From: CAZAPO01 sp044841755
Lineage (GTDB): Bacteria > Bacteroidota > Bacteroidia > Flavobacteriales > Flavobacteriaceae
Assembly: GCA_044841755.1 (NCBI GenBank)
Contig: JAXOFM010000005.1
Coordinates: forward strand, 157,218-221,217
Length of the DNA stretch: 64,000 nucleotides
Direction of reading: 5' to 3'
How positions within the stretch are numbered: position 1 is the first letter of the stretch; each line of letters opens with the position of its first letter. The notes beneath the pieces are model-generated. The model saw only the letters and a list, made by a program, of their open reading frames with translations. It searched no databases and was not told the origin of the DNA. This document shows positions 9,592 to 18,390 of this stretch, in pieces. Made by a program: the position numbers and the translations under genes.

Positions 9592-10581
9592 TTACTCATT
9601 ACTTCTTGAAAGATCAGCTTCTGCTGTAATATATCCAAACGAAGACCAATTACCATTCTTTAAAATATCATTAAACATGTGCATTGCTCTTTCAGTATCA
9701 TCATTATAATAATACCAATTAGCTACTCCATATTGTGTAGCCTCATTAGCACCAATAGCTCCATTATTTTCTTTAAGCAAGCCTTTTTCGGTACGCAAGC
9801 CTTTATAAAATAAAAGTAGCTCATGATATGCCACATTTTCAATGATATTCATGTTTTCATAAACAGGTTCTAAAATAATGTTAGCAACTTCTTTCCTATC
9901 TAATCTATTCAATATCATATATAACCAATGCCTTGTAGCAACTTGCATATCATCATTTTTTGAAGCATCTAAACAATCACTAAATGCCTTTAAAGCAGCC
10001 TTAAAATCTCCCTTTATGTAATAGGCAAGTCCTAAATGATAATAGATATTGGTATGTAAACTTGAAACTGGCTGATTTAGCCTATTTGGAATACCGTCTG
10101 GCTCAATTATATCTTCGGTTCCTTTGATCATTTCGGCAGCTTTTTCAAAATCTTCTATAGCGTCATCTATTTGTCTTGTACTTATATAACGATGTCCTCT
10201 ATGACGTAAAAATTGTGGATCATCAGGAAACTTATTTACTCCTTCAGTAAAAAGCTCGATTGCTCTTTTATAATCTCCTAAGTATGCAACTCTTCTTCCT
10301 AACCAAACAATATTATCAGCCCATTCTTTATTATTCTCATAATTTTCGAGTGCCTCCAAATAATTGGCTATGTGCAGTGAATCTCGTGCTAAATCAACTT
10401 GAGGTCGAATGAGAGGTTTATTAAGAAGTGAAAGTCCTTGTGCAGTATTTATTTTTACATCCTCAGGTTTTAACCCAGAGTTACAACCAAATAATAGTAG
10501 GAATAAAATGGTGGTAAAACCAATTAATGGCAACGACCATAAATATTTATTAAAAAAATTAGTCTTTGTCAATTTTGTCAT
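9592..10581 (-). CDS. TPR-repeat lipoprotein at the end of the ccsBA gene run
   Basis: A 329-residue protein with a positively charged N-terminus, a hydrophobic stretch (about 14-31) and a lipobox ending at Cys33 (L-L-F-G-C), so probably a periplasm-facing lipoprotein. Tetratricopeptide repeats follow, e.g. around residues 80-150 (W-L-G-R-R-V-A-Y-L-G-D-Y-K-R-A-I-E-L-F) and 180-205 (H-L-G-L-A-Y-Y-I-K-G-D-F-K-A-A-L). Its start overlaps the stop of a 35-residue membrane protein by 23 bases, so it is probably translated with the cytochrome c maturation genes upstream. A scaffold role in haem attachment, like that of the TPR proteins of System I, is inference. Confidence 0.8.
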   Translation of the reverse strand: MTKLTKTNFFNKYLWSLPLIGFTTILFLLLFGCNSGLKPEDVKINTAQGLSLLNKPLIRPQVDLARDSLHIANYLEALENYENNKEWADNIVWLGRRVAYLGDYKRAIELFTEGVNKFPDDPQFLRHRGHRYISTRQIDDAIEDFEKAAEMIKGTEDIIEPDGIPNRLNQPVSSLHTNIYYHLGLAYYIKGDFKAALKAFSDCLDASKNDDMQVATRHWLYMILNRLDRKEVANIILEPVYENMNIIENVAYHELLLFYKGLRTEKGLLKENNGAIGANEATQYGVANWYYYNDDTERAMHMFNDILKNGNWSSFGYITAEADLSRSNE

Positions 10582-10666
10582 ATGCTCTTATTATAACTAC
10601 TGCCCAAACAACAACACAAAAAGCAACAAAAAACGAAAAATATAGAACTATATCATTTGCTTCCAT
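10559..10666 (-). CDS. 35-residue membrane microprotein (CcmD-like by size and position)
   Basis: This reading frame starts M-E-A-N-D-I-V-L-Y-F-S and ends D-K-I-D-K-D. It has one long hydrophobic helix (about residues 6-27) followed by a short charged tail. Its ATG overlaps the end of the upstream 62-residue gene by 14 bases and its stop lies 23 bases inside the TPR gene, the tight overlap expected of translationally coupled genes. It resembles CcmD-type microproteins only in size, topology and company; no sequence identity is claimed. Confidence 0.6.
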   Translation of the reverse strand: MEANDIVLYFSFFVAFCVVVWAVVIIRAYDKIDKD

Positions 10667-10841
10667 TACTTATCATTTTAAATAAAATTAATAATCCAAG
10701 AAGCATAGGAGCCCATAGCCCTATAAAAATACCGTGAAGCTGTTCTCCAATCAAAAACAGGTATTCTGCAACAATAATTATTATTGCACACAATACTAGC
10801 ATAACTAGATAAGGAGTGCCAAGTTTTTTTAACAAATTCAT
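10653..10841 (-). CDS. 62-residue membrane protein next to ccsBA
   Basis: A small protein with two hydrophobic helices (about residues 12-32 and 37-56) and a basic start (M-N-L-L-K-K-L-G). It lies 65 bases downstream of the CcsBA gene on the same strand and overlaps the next microprotein gene. The family is not recognised. The position suggests a subunit or assembly factor linked to cytochrome c maturation. Confidence 0.7.
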   Translation of the reverse strand: MNLLKKLGTPYLVMLVLCAIIIIVAEYLFLIGEQLHGIFIGLWAPMLLGLLILFKMISNGSK

Positions 10842-10906
10842 TCTGTAAATTTTGTATTCTAAGTTACTAAAATTTAGAATTTAAAACCTACCTCAAACAA
10901 GAATCA

Positions 10907-13900
10907 TTATTTTCTGTAGTATTTACGATACTTTCGATAAGAAAAGAATGCTAATAATGACACAATTAAAACTGCTGTAAGAATATAATAAACACTTATT
11001 TCTTGGTCATCTTTGGCATATGAATGAAGTCCTGCCAAATAGAAATTTACACCAAAATATGTCATTAAAATACTTGCAAACGCAATAATCGATGCTAAGT
11101 TAAATCCAAATCTTCCTCTCAGTCCAGGTACCAATCGCATATGAATAACAAAAGCGTAAACCATAATACTAATTAATGCCCAGGTTTCTTTAGGATCCCA
11201 TCCCCAATAACGTCCCCAGCTTTCATTAGCCCACATGCCGCCAAGAAAGTTTCCAATAGTAAGCATTGCTAGACCAACAGTTAGAGCCATTTCATTTATA
11301 ACGGTTAACTCCTTAATATTTAAATCCATTATTGCTTTATTATTACTATTGGTAAGTATCATTAAGAAAAGAGATACTACTCCCAAAATCATACCTAGTG
11401 CAAAAGGGCCATAACTACCAACAATTATGGCGACATGAATCATTAACCAGTAGCTATTTAAAACAGGTTGCAAGTTACCAATAGAAGGATCCATCCAGTT
11501 CCAGTGAGCAATCATTAAGATCATAGAAACTACAAAGGCAGTTGCCGCAATGGTGATGTCATTCTTTCTTCCAAATATTAATCCGAATAACATTGTCGCC
11601 CAAGCTACGTAAATCATGGACTCGTACGCATCACTCCATGGGGCATGACCAGAAATATACCAGCGTGCAATTAATCCTGCAGTATGTAACACGAAAAGCC
11701 CTATAATGATAACCTTAAATACTTTTATAGAAGTATCTATAGCTTTGCTTCTATTCCTAAAAATCTGTACAATGAGTAAAATAAACATCAAAGTACCAGC
11801 ATACATATACCAGCTAAAAAGTTTCTTAAAAATATCGTATTTATTGTAGGTAATTTCAGTGTCTACTTTCTCGTCACTTAGCATGACTTCTTCACCATAC
11901 TTCTGTTGCGTTTTTTTAAGAGCTTCAAGTAGTTTATCACTTTCAGAAAAGTTTCCAGACTTCTTAGCCTCATTCAACATAAATAAATAAGCCTTGAAAC
12001 CAGTATTAATGAAGTTTCCGTAAAGTGAATCATTAACTATTTCTCTGTTAAGTCTATAACTAACTGCAGAAGTCCAAGTATTATTTTCGTCATCTGGGAT
12101 AGGGAAGATCCTAAAATTACTTCCCTCTAAGGTGTTGTAAAGTAAATTAACTCTTTGATCAGCTTCTCTAAACTCTTTCTGAATAGCAGTTGGTATTTGT
12201 GCACGATACACCTCATTCATATAAGGTCCAAGCTTATATTCTCCTCTATCCGTAAAGAAATGCGCCAGAGTAGCATACTTTTCAGACTTGTCAAGACCAA
12301 TTAACGACCGTATGGTGTCTGCCTTTTTCATCTTTAAATAGATGACCGGAACATTGTACCATAAAAACGGACTTTCCTGCATTGATAAGAATGCTTGATT
12401 AGCATCAAACTCTTCGTAAGTATCGTACTTGCTTAACTTTCGTAATAATTCTGAAGCATAAGTATTTACAGGTTTCATACGTCCATCCAAATCTTGAATA
12501 ACAAGTCTTCCAAACTTAGCAGCTTCCTTTTCAGGAGTCATATTAGATCTTAGAATAGAATCTACCTGAGCTTTAGTTACGGCGTTATGAGAGTGGTCTT
12601 CATTATCATTTTGAGACTCTTGTGCATTTAAGGAAACCGTAAAAGCAACAAACAGAATTGTTATGATCTTATCTTTCTTTGCTTTAATCTTTCTTAGGTA
12701 CTTTCGCAGATCATCAAATCTTGTATGTTTAGCAAACAAAATAGCCATCAATCCAAAATACAATAAGAAATAACCTAAGTAGGTGATATTGGTTCCCCAG
12801 AAATCATGATTTACAGAAAGAATAGTTCCCTTTTCATCAGGATCGAATGAAGATTGAAAGAATCTATATCCTTTATGATTTAAGATGTTGTTCATGTAAA
12901 TATCAAAATCAAAATCTCCTTCATTATCTAATACTGTCACCTTACTCTTAAACGCAGAGAAACTGTTTTCGGTTCCAGGATAGCGTTCAGCAATAAAATC
13001 GTTAAGCTTAACATTGAAAGGTAGCTCTAAGACTTTAGAACCATACTTCATGGCAAAGTTCAATCCTCCAACACTATCTTGTACAAAAGCATTGTTGCTT
13101 CCCATTCCACCAAGTAATTTAATACTCTTAGATTCACCTCCTGTTGATACTTTTATTGATAAACCATCTTCATCACCTCTAAGCATCTCCGATTTTTTCA
13201 CTACATCAAAAACACCTTTCGTTACAGGTTTTGGAAACACTAATGAACGATTACCAATAACATATCTTGAACGTAAATATAGAGGTTGAATACTGTCCTT
13301 TATCAGTCTTCCTTGAGCTCCTGTTGCCATGGTCATATACTCACCATCAAAAGGAGACTCTATAGTTAAGGTAGAATCTGTAAACGTAATATTGATAGCT
13401 CCTTCAGTTGGTTTATTAAGTGCATACAATACATTATGTATACTTTGTACCTGACCTTCTTTCAAAAAGTGATTATGGGCTCCACCTGCTCCAGCTTCAA
13501 CAACTTTTAAATAATTTTCTCCCGATTCGTCCGGTACAATATCTTTTTCAGCTCCAGCAATAAAATCTTCCAGTTCTATAAATATATCCTGTTTGTTATA
13601 ATCTGATTTTTGAGAAAAGCTATTGTTTAATCTTGGAGAAAAATCAGTTTCAAACTGTAATACACGACGCTGCTGTTGCCCATTTACTTCGTAATCTCCA
13701 TCAACATAAACTGTTAGATATGTCTTTTGTGAAAGAAAAGTATTTTCGGTTGCTCCTTCACGAATGGCCATCATTCCTTCAAAGCTTATATACCTCGTGA
13801 TAAAAGCTCCTAATAAAATAAAGATGAAAGCTAAGTGTAAAATTAGAGTTGCCCATTTTTCTTTTCGCAACAATCTGTATCGGAAAATATTCCCAACAAA

Positions 13901-14098
13901 ATTGATCATAAAAAGAACCATGATGGCCTCAAACCACCAAGCATTATATATAAGTGTTCTTGAATACGGAGTTGGTGAGGTTTCTTGTCCGGAATCCATA
14001 AAAGTACCAATTGCCATTGCTAAGGCAAATACAACAAATAGAACAGCGGTAAGTCTCGTAGAGAAGAGAATTTTGGTAAATTTTTTAAGCATGAGCAA
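10907..14098 (-). CDS. ccsBA: CcsBA fusion, cytochrome c biogenesis (System II) haem lyase
   Basis: A 1063-residue fusion. The N-terminal ResB/CcsB-like part has early membrane helices (about 13-33, 58-78, 84-105) and a large periplasmic section. The C-terminal CcsA-like part has at least eight helices and carries the haem-handling tryptophan-rich motif W-G-R-Y-W-G-W-D-P-K-E-T-W at about residues 960-972. A hydrophobic break at about 475-495 (I-L-F-V-A-F-T-V-S-L-N-A-Q) looks like a former signal peptide at the junction. The protein moves haem across the inner membrane and attaches it to CxxCH motifs of apocytochromes. M3 is an alternative start. A TAnnTTTG-type -7 box (minus strand, 14118-14125) lies upstream. 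A likely client, an eight-haem lipoprotein, is encoded at 47.1-49.3 kb. Confidence 0.95.
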   Translation of the reverse strand: MLMLKKFTKILFSTRLTAVLFVVFALAMAIGTFMDSGQETSPTPYSRTLIYNAWWFEAIMVLFMINFVGNIFRYRLLRKEKWATLILHLAFIFILLGAFITRYISFEGMMAIREGATENTFLSQKTYLTVYVDGDYEVNGQQQRRVLQFETDFSPRLNNSFSQKSDYNKQDIFIELEDFIAGAEKDIVPDESGENYLKVVEAGAGGAHNHFLKEGQVQSIHNVLYALNKPTEGAINITFTDSTLTIESPFDGEYMTMATGAQGRLIKDSIQPLYLRSRYVIGNRSLVFPKPVTKGVFDVVKKSEMLRGDEDGLSIKVSTGGESKSIKLLGGMGSNNAFVQDSVGGLNFAMKYGSKVLELPFNVKLNDFIAERYPGTENSFSAFKSKVTVLDNEGDFDFDIYMNNILNHKGYRFFQSSFDPDEKGTILSVNHDFWGTNITYLGYFLLYFGLMAILFAKHTRFDDLRKYLRKIKAKKDKIITILFVAFTVSLNAQESQNDNEDHSHNAVTKAQVDSILRSNMTPEKEAAKFGRLVIQDLDGRMKPVNTYASELLRKLSKYDTYEEFDANQAFLSMQESPFLWYNVPVIYLKMKKADTIRSLIGLDKSEKYATLAHFFTDRGEYKLGPYMNEVYRAQIPTAIQKEFREADQRVNLLYNTLEGSNFRIFPIPDDENNTWTSAVSYRLNREIVNDSLYGNFINTGFKAYLFMLNEAKKSGNFSESDKLLEALKKTQQKYGEEVMLSDEKVDTEITYNKYDIFKKLFSWYMYAGTLMFILLIVQIFRNRSKAIDTSIKVFKVIIIGLFVLHTAGLIARWYISGHAPWSDAYESMIYVAWATMLFGLIFGRKNDITIAATAFVVSMILMIAHWNWMDPSIGNLQPVLNSYWLMIHVAIIVGSYGPFALGMILGVVSLFLMILTNSNNKAIMDLNIKELTVINEMALTVGLAMLTIGNFLGGMWANESWGRYWGWDPKETWALISIMVYAFVIHMRLVPGLRGRFGFNLASIIAFASILMTYFGVNFYLAGLHSYAKDDQEISVYYILTAVLIVSLLAFFSYRKYRKYYRK

Positions 14099-14174
14099 GC
14101 TTTAAATTTTAATCCTGCAAATTTAGTGTTTTTCTTTATAAAGAGTGCTTCACAAAATATCTTTTAACAAGTAA

Positions 14175-14570
14175 TTATGGCTTTGAGTTTTGTCGTGCTT
14201 CAAAAATCTTCAAGTATAAAAAAGTTCCCATTTTTCTAGCTCTTCTTTTTGCATTGTCTGCCACTTCGCCTTCAAACAAATCATCAATGGTTTGATACCA
14301 TAGATTTAACCAAATGCCAAAGTGAAACTCTGATATTTTATTTCCAAAATTGGCATCAGTATTTACGTGTGCCATTAATGGATCTCCAAAGTACTTCGTT
14401 TGTAAAAACAAACTGGACTCCCAGAAGGTGGTAAGCTTTTCTAGATGTTCATCCCAATCTTCTATCTTGTTAAAGAAAGGTCCTAAAGTGTCATCTACTC
14501 TAACTTTTTTATAGAAAGAGGACACCAAAAGATAAACATCCTTCCTATTCTTAATTTCTTTTCTTGCCAC
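14175..14570 (-). CDS. Group III truncated haemoglobin
   Basis: A 131-residue haem protein of the 2-on-2 globin fold. Group III features are the F-Y-K-K-V-R-V-D-D-T-L-G-P-F-F segment (19-33), G-D-P-L-M-A-H (62-68) with H68 the probable proximal haem ligand, and the H-F-G-I-W-L-N-L-W segment (83-91) with the conserved G-helix tryptophan. Such proteins bind O2 or NO and have been linked to peroxidase-like or NO-detoxifying roles. It is monocistronic, between ccsBA and the divergent DUF2520 gene. Confidence 0.92.
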   Translation of the reverse strand: MARKEIKNRKDVYLLVSSFYKKVRVDDTLGPFFNKIEDWDEHLEKLTTFWESSLFLQTKYFGDPLMAHVNTDANFGNKISEFHFGIWLNLWYQTIDDLFEGEVADNAKRRARKMGTFLYLKIFEARQNSKP

Positions 14571-14630
14571 AGAAGGTAAAGATACTTCTAGTTACTTTTA
14601 AATCATAAAGAACTTGTATATTTTAGCAAA

Positions 14631-15395
14631 ATGTTATCCATTATTCTTATTGGTGCAGGTAATGTGGCTTCACATTTGTTTAAAGCTTTGAATAAAGCTC
14701 ATAATATAACCATACAACAATGGTACAACAGAGATATCTCTAAATTACATTCTTATCAGAATGTTGTTGAAATTACTAATGATATTAATAATCTAAAAGA
14801 AGCAGATATTTATATTATTGCGGTAACAGATGATGCTATTCAATCTATTTCTGAGGAACTCCCTTTTTCTGATAGATTTATAGTTCATACTTCTGGAGCA
14901 ATTGGCTTACATACACTTAATAAAAAAAATAGAAGGGGTGTTTTTTATCCACTTCAAACATTTACCAAAGATCAAGATCTTGATTTTTCTGAGGTGCCTA
15001 TCTGCATTGAAACCGGAAAAAAAGAAGATCTTCAGATTTTAAAGAATTTAGCCGAAGCTTTAAATTGTAAGTACTATCGTGTGAACTCAGAGCAACGTAG
15101 TTCGCTTCATTTAGCTGCTGTATTTGTAAACAACTTTGCAAATCAGTTATACAGAGTTGGTCATGAAATAACAGAATCTAAAAGTGTTGATTTCAATATT
15201 CTAAAACCACTTATAAAGGAAACAGCTAATAAAATTGAGACGCTTTCACCTTATATGGCACAAACTGGTCCAGCTAAACGTAACGATAGAAAGACAATAA
15301 AAAAGCACCTGAAAATGCTTGAAAAAGATATTCATAAGGACATTTATGAATTAATGACAAAATCTATAAAACTAACCCATGGCAAAAAGTTATAA
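14631..15395 (+). CDS. Rossmann-like / DUF2520 domain protein
   Basis: A 254-residue protein with an N-terminal nucleotide-binding glycine motif (G-A-G-N-V-A-S-H-L, 8-16) and a C-terminal DUF2520 helical domain (about 130-250). The layout resembles pyrroline-5-carboxylate reductase and 6-phosphogluconate-dehydrogenase-like oxidoreductases, so NAD(P)-dependent oxidoreduction is plausible; the substrate is unknown. It overlaps the next gene by 17 bases and starts a plus-strand run of overlapping or abutting genes through maf. Confidence 0.88.
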   Translation: MLSIILIGAGNVASHLFKALNKAHNITIQQWYNRDISKLHSYQNVVEITNDINNLKEADIYIIAVTDDAIQSISEELPFSDRFIVHTSGAIGLHTLNKKNRRGVFYPLQTFTKDQDLDFSEVPICIETGKKEDLQILKNLAEALNCKYYRVNSEQRSSLHLAAVFVNNFANQLYRVGHEITESKSVDFNILKPLIKETANKIETLSPYMAQTGPAKRNDRKTIKKHLKMLEKDIHKDIYELMTKSIKLTHGKKL

Positions 15396-15906
15396 AGAAC
15401 ATCTAGAGCACATTACCACATTTATTTTTGATGTGGATGGTGTATTAACAGACGGAACAGTTACTGTTACTACATCTGGAGAGATGCTAAGAAAAATGAA
15501 CATCAAAGATGGTTATGCTATAAAAACTGCTGTTGACAAAGGTTTTAATGTATGTGTAATTTCTGGTGGTTCTAATGAAGGGGTTAGAGTTAGATTAAGA
15601 GGTCTTGGAGTTACTGATATTTATCTAGGTGCAAATAATAAGATTGAACAACTCGATGAATATTTAGATATATATGGCATTAACACAAGGAACGTGCTGT
15701 ATATGGGAGATGATATTCCAGATCTTCCTGCCATGAGGCTTGTAGGTCTACCTTGCTGCCCGCAAGATGCTGCTCCAGAAATTAAAGCAATCTCTTACTA
15801 TATTTCTCATAAAAATGGAGGAAAAGGAGCTGTTAGAGATGTCATTGAACAAGTACTTAAAGTACAAGAAAAGTGGGAAGCTAATTTTGACGCCAAATAC
15901 GATTAA
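15379..15906 (+). CDS. KdsC-like HAD phosphatase (KDO-8-phosphate phosphatase family)
   Basis: A 175-residue HAD hydrolase with the nucleophile motif F-D-V-D-G-V-L-T-D-G (17-26), the motif II region V-I-S-G-G-S, and motif III M-G-D-D-I-P-D. It lacks a large cap domain, as in KdsC, which forms tetramers and releases KDO from KDO-8-phosphate for lipopolysaccharide core synthesis. Related YrbI-type proteins act on other sugar acids, so substrate certainty is moderate. The gene overlaps the DUF2520 gene and its stop codon abuts the next TTG start. Confidence 0.88.
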   Translation: MAKSYKEHLEHITTFIFDVDGVLTDGTVTVTTSGEMLRKMNIKDGYAIKTAVDKGFNVCVISGGSNEGVRVRLRGLGVTDIYLGANNKIEQLDEYLDIYGINTRNVLYMGDDIPDLPAMRLVGLPCCPQDAAPEIKAISYYISHKNGGKGAVRDVIEQVLKVQEKWEANFDAKYD

Positions 15907-16221
15907 TTGAAAAGAGGAGGTAGAAGACATAGTACCGGATTTGGTTATATTGGCTTTGGTAATGTACAAAGTGTATTTAACAGACATTCTAAAAGACCTT
16001 TTTCAGAAGTTAAAGAAAAACTAGATTACGAAGCGCACCTTCACTACAAAGTAGAATTCTTACATAAAACACTATCTGCTGAAGAAAAAGAAGCAATAAA
16101 AAACAAAATTAGATCTGCCGACAAATTAAGAACTAAAAAAGCATTAATTATTACAATTATTATTGCTATACCTATAAGCTATTTTGTTATCGATCTTATA
16201 AAAAGTATCATGAGTCGTTAA
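15907..16221 (+). CDS. Small membrane-anchored protein of unknown function (TTG start)
   Basis: A 104-residue protein beginning at a TTG that directly abuts the KdsC-like stop codon (TAATTG); no in-frame ATG exists before its extreme C-terminus, and the tight spacing supports the TTG. The N-terminal half is basic and glycine-rich (K-R-G-G-R-R-H-S-T-G-F-G), the middle is charged and helical (about 35-75), and one transmembrane helix lies near residues 80-98. No known family recognised. The position within the run suggests constitutive expression with its neighbours. Confidence 0.75.
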   Translation: MKRGGRRHSTGFGYIGFGNVQSVFNRHSKRPFSEVKEKLDYEAHLHYKVEFLHKTLSAEEKEAIKNKIRSADKLRTKKALIITIIIAIPISYFVIDLIKSIMSR

Positions 16222-16225
16222 AATT

Positions 16226-17146
16226 ATGATAGACTTTTTAAATCTTGTTCGTTGGAAGAATCTATTACTTATAGCTTTAGTACAATCATTAATAAAATAT
16301 GCTTTGTTTCCTTCATTTGAAGCAACTATTACGTTAAGTGATTTTCAATTTACGTTATTACTTCTTGCCACTCTTTTTATTGCTGCGGCAGGAAACATTA
16401 TCAACGATATTTACGATGTAGAAACCGATTCAGTTAACAAACCAAATAAAGTAATTGTAGGTAAACATATCTCGGAGAAAGCTGCTTTTAACCTATTTAT
16501 TATCTTTAATATTATTGGAGTTGGTATTGGGTTTTATTTAGCAAATGGTATTAATAATAGTGGTTTTGCTACTTTATTCGTTATCATTTCTGCCCTACTC
16601 TACGTGTATTCTACATACTTGAAATATTTAATAATAATTGGAAACCTTATTATTTCAATTATGATTGCAATCAGCATCCTAATTGTTGGCCTCTTTGATC
16701 TGATTCCTAATTTCTCACCTACAAATAACGATGTACACATTGGTATTTTTCAAATTCTACTTATTTACAGTGGTTTTGCTTTTTTTCTCAACCTCATTAG
16801 AGAAATTGTAAAAGATATTGAAGACATAAACGGTGATTATAAAGCTAATATGAAGACACTTCCAATAGTGATTGGTAGAGAGCGCACAACTATTATTGCT
16901 TTTGCATTATCACTTGTACCAATTTTTGGAATGATCTACATTATTGTTGACAGCTTATATAAGTATGAACTAGTAATGGGTTACCTCCTTCTGTTTGTAG
17001 TAGCACCAATGATCTATATTTCAATAAAATTATATACTGCCGAAAGAAAAAAAGATTACAACTATATATCTCAATTATTAAAGCTTATCATGTTATTTGG
17101 TATACTATCTTTGTTAATGTACCCACTTATAATTAGTAATGCTTAA
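16226..17146 (+). CDS. UbiA family prenyltransferase (geranylgeranylglycerol-phosphate type)
   Basis: A 306-residue integral membrane prenyltransferase with about eight helices. The two aspartate-rich motifs are clear: N-x-x-x-D-x-x-D-x-x-x-D at 57-68 (N-I-I-N-D-I-Y-D-V-E-T-D) and D-I-E-D-I-N-G-D at about 197-204, which bind the prenyl diphosphate through magnesium. The R-x-I-V-K-D-x-E-D pattern and lack of a quinone-gene neighbourhood favour the branch annotated in Bacteroidota as geranylgeranylglycerol-phosphate geranylgeranyltransferase, but the acceptor is not proven. Its end overlaps maf by 8 bases. Confidence 0.82.
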   Translation: MIDFLNLVRWKNLLLIALVQSLIKYALFPSFEATITLSDFQFTLLLLATLFIAAAGNIINDIYDVETDSVNKPNKVIVGKHISEKAAFNLFIIFNIIGVGIGFYLANGINNSGFATLFVIISALLYVYSTYLKYLIIIGNLIISIMIAISILIVGLFDLIPNFSPTNNDVHIGIFQILLIYSGFAFFLNLIREIVKDIEDINGDYKANMKTLPIVIGRERTTIIAFALSLVPIFGMIYIIVDSLYKYELVMGYLLLFVVAPMIYISIKLYTAERKKDYNYISQLLKLIMLFGILSLLMYPLIISNA

Positions 17147-17726
17147 CGACAAAATAAGAGAATACAACATAATATTAGCTTCTGGATCTCCCAGGAGACA
17201 GCAGTTCTTTAAAGATCTAGGACTAGATTTCGAGATTATTCTTAAACCTGTAAAGGAAGAATATCCCGAACGTTTGAAGCATTTTGAAATTTGTAATTAT
17301 CTGGCGCAATTAAAGTCTTTACCTTTCGAAAAATCATTAAAAGAGAACGATCTATTAATTACGAGTGACACTATTGTTTGGCATGAAAACAAAGCATTAG
17401 GAAAACCGAAAAATGAACAAGAGGCCTTTGATATGATTCAATCAATGAGTGGACAAACACATGAGGTAATTACTTCGGTTTGTTTTAAAACATTGAATTC
17501 TCAAAAAACGGTTCATTCCATTACAAAGGTTACCTTTAAAGAGCTCAGTGATGATGAAATTTGGTATTACATTAACAACTACAAACCAATGGATAAAGCG
17601 GGCGCTTATGGTATTCAAGAATGGATTGGTTTAACTGCTGTCACCAAACTTGAAGGTTCTTATTTTAATGTTATGGGGCTGCCAACTCATTTGGTTTATA
17701 AAACTTTAAATGAAATAGTTTCTTAA
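17139..17726 (+). CDS. maf: Maf family nucleotide pyrophosphatase
   Basis: A 195-residue cytoplasmic protein. The N-terminal L-A-S-G-S-P-R-R motif (13-20), the T-S-D-T-I-V segment (about 76-81) and the K-A-G-A-Y-G-I-Q segment (about 151-158) are Maf signatures. Maf proteins hydrolyse dTTP/UTP or modified nucleotides to the monophosphate and act in pool sanitation or septum control. The start codon lies inside the end of the UbiA gene. Confidence 0.93.
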   Translation: MLNDKIREYNIILASGSPRRQQFFKDLGLDFEIILKPVKEEYPERLKHFEICNYLAQLKSLPFEKSLKENDLLITSDTIVWHENKALGKPKNEQEAFDMIQSMSGQTHEVITSVCFKTLNSQKTVHSITKVTFKELSDDEIWYYINNYKPMDKAGAYGIQEWIGLTAVTKLEGSYFNVMGLPTHLVYKTLNEIVS

Positions 17727-17748
17727 CTTTTTAGATATATAAAGTGAG

Positions 17749-17756
17749 TATCTTTG
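17749..17756 (+). promoter_or_regulatory. Probable -7 element of the mscS-type gene
   Basis: The octamer TATCTTTG matches the Bacteroidota -7 consensus TAnnTTTG and lies 14 bases before the ATG at 17771. The -33 region has only TTTT-type matches, so the call rests on the -7 box and position. Confidence 0.4.
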
Positions 17757-17770
17757 TGCAACCATAACCA

Positions 17771-18292
17771 ATGAACAATTTTTTCTACACATATCAAGAT
17801 GAAATCATTAACACCATTATAGTATTTGGTGTTCTGTTTATTATTCAATTCATAGCTAATGTATTAGTGCGACGTTTGGGCAAATCAAAACGTAAAAACA
17901 AAGGTCGTATTAAGTTAGTTGGAAGATATATAACAGCAACATTTTTACTTATTGCCTTACTAATTGAGGCATTTATTGTAGGTGTTGGTGTTGATGATCT
18001 TGTGGTATTATTTTCATCGGTATTTGCCATTTTAGGGATTACGCTATTTGCCAATTGGTCCATTTTGAGTAATGTCACTTCTGGCATTGTAATGTTCTTT
18101 TCCTTTCCTTATAAGATTGGAGATAAAATTCATGTTCACGACAAAGAGCACGAAGTCATTGGTGTTATAGAAGATATTAGATCATTTCAAATTCATATAA
18201 GATTAGGTAATGGTGATCTGATGACATATCCGAATAACCTAATTCTACAAAAAGCAGTTACTCTCGTTGAAAAGGATGCTTTCGACAAATAA
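17771..18292 (+). CDS. Small mechanosensitive channel (MscS family)
   Basis: A 173-residue protein with two or three N-terminal membrane helices (about 12-32, 55-75, 78-100) and an MscS beta-domain after them (F-S-F-P-Y-K-I-G-D-K-I-H-V). The pore-lining and beta-domain order is that of MscS, but it is much shorter than the canonical channel and lacks most of the C-terminal alpha-beta vestibule. Such proteins release solutes on hypo-osmotic shock. It probably has its own promoter just upstream. Confidence 0.85.
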   Translation: MNNFFYTYQDEIINTIIVFGVLFIIQFIANVLVRRLGKSKRKNKGRIKLVGRYITATFLLIALLIEAFIVGVGVDDLVVLFSSVFAILGITLFANWSILSNVTSGIVMFFSFPYKIGDKIHVHDKEHEVIGVIEDIRSFQIHIRLGNGDLMTYPNNLILQKAVTLVEKDAFDK

Positions 18293-18359
18293 TTATTCCA
18301 ACCTCTCAACAATTCGTTAAAGAAAGATTAAAACCACACTTAAGGCATGGTTTCTTTCA

Positions 18360-18367
18360 TATATTTG
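18360..18367 (+). promoter_or_regulatory. Probable -7 element of the PIG-L gene
   Basis: The octamer TATATTTG fits TAnnTTTG exactly and lies 23 bases before the ATG at 18391. No good -33 TTTG is seen at the usual distance. Confidence 0.4.
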
Positions 18368-18390
18368 ATTTCTAGCAAACCCATATAACC

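Noticed and set aside
13764..14105. A 113-residue plus-strand frame
   Set aside because: It lies opposite the CcsBA N-terminus, is unusually lysine- and asparagine-rich, and has no recognisable domain.
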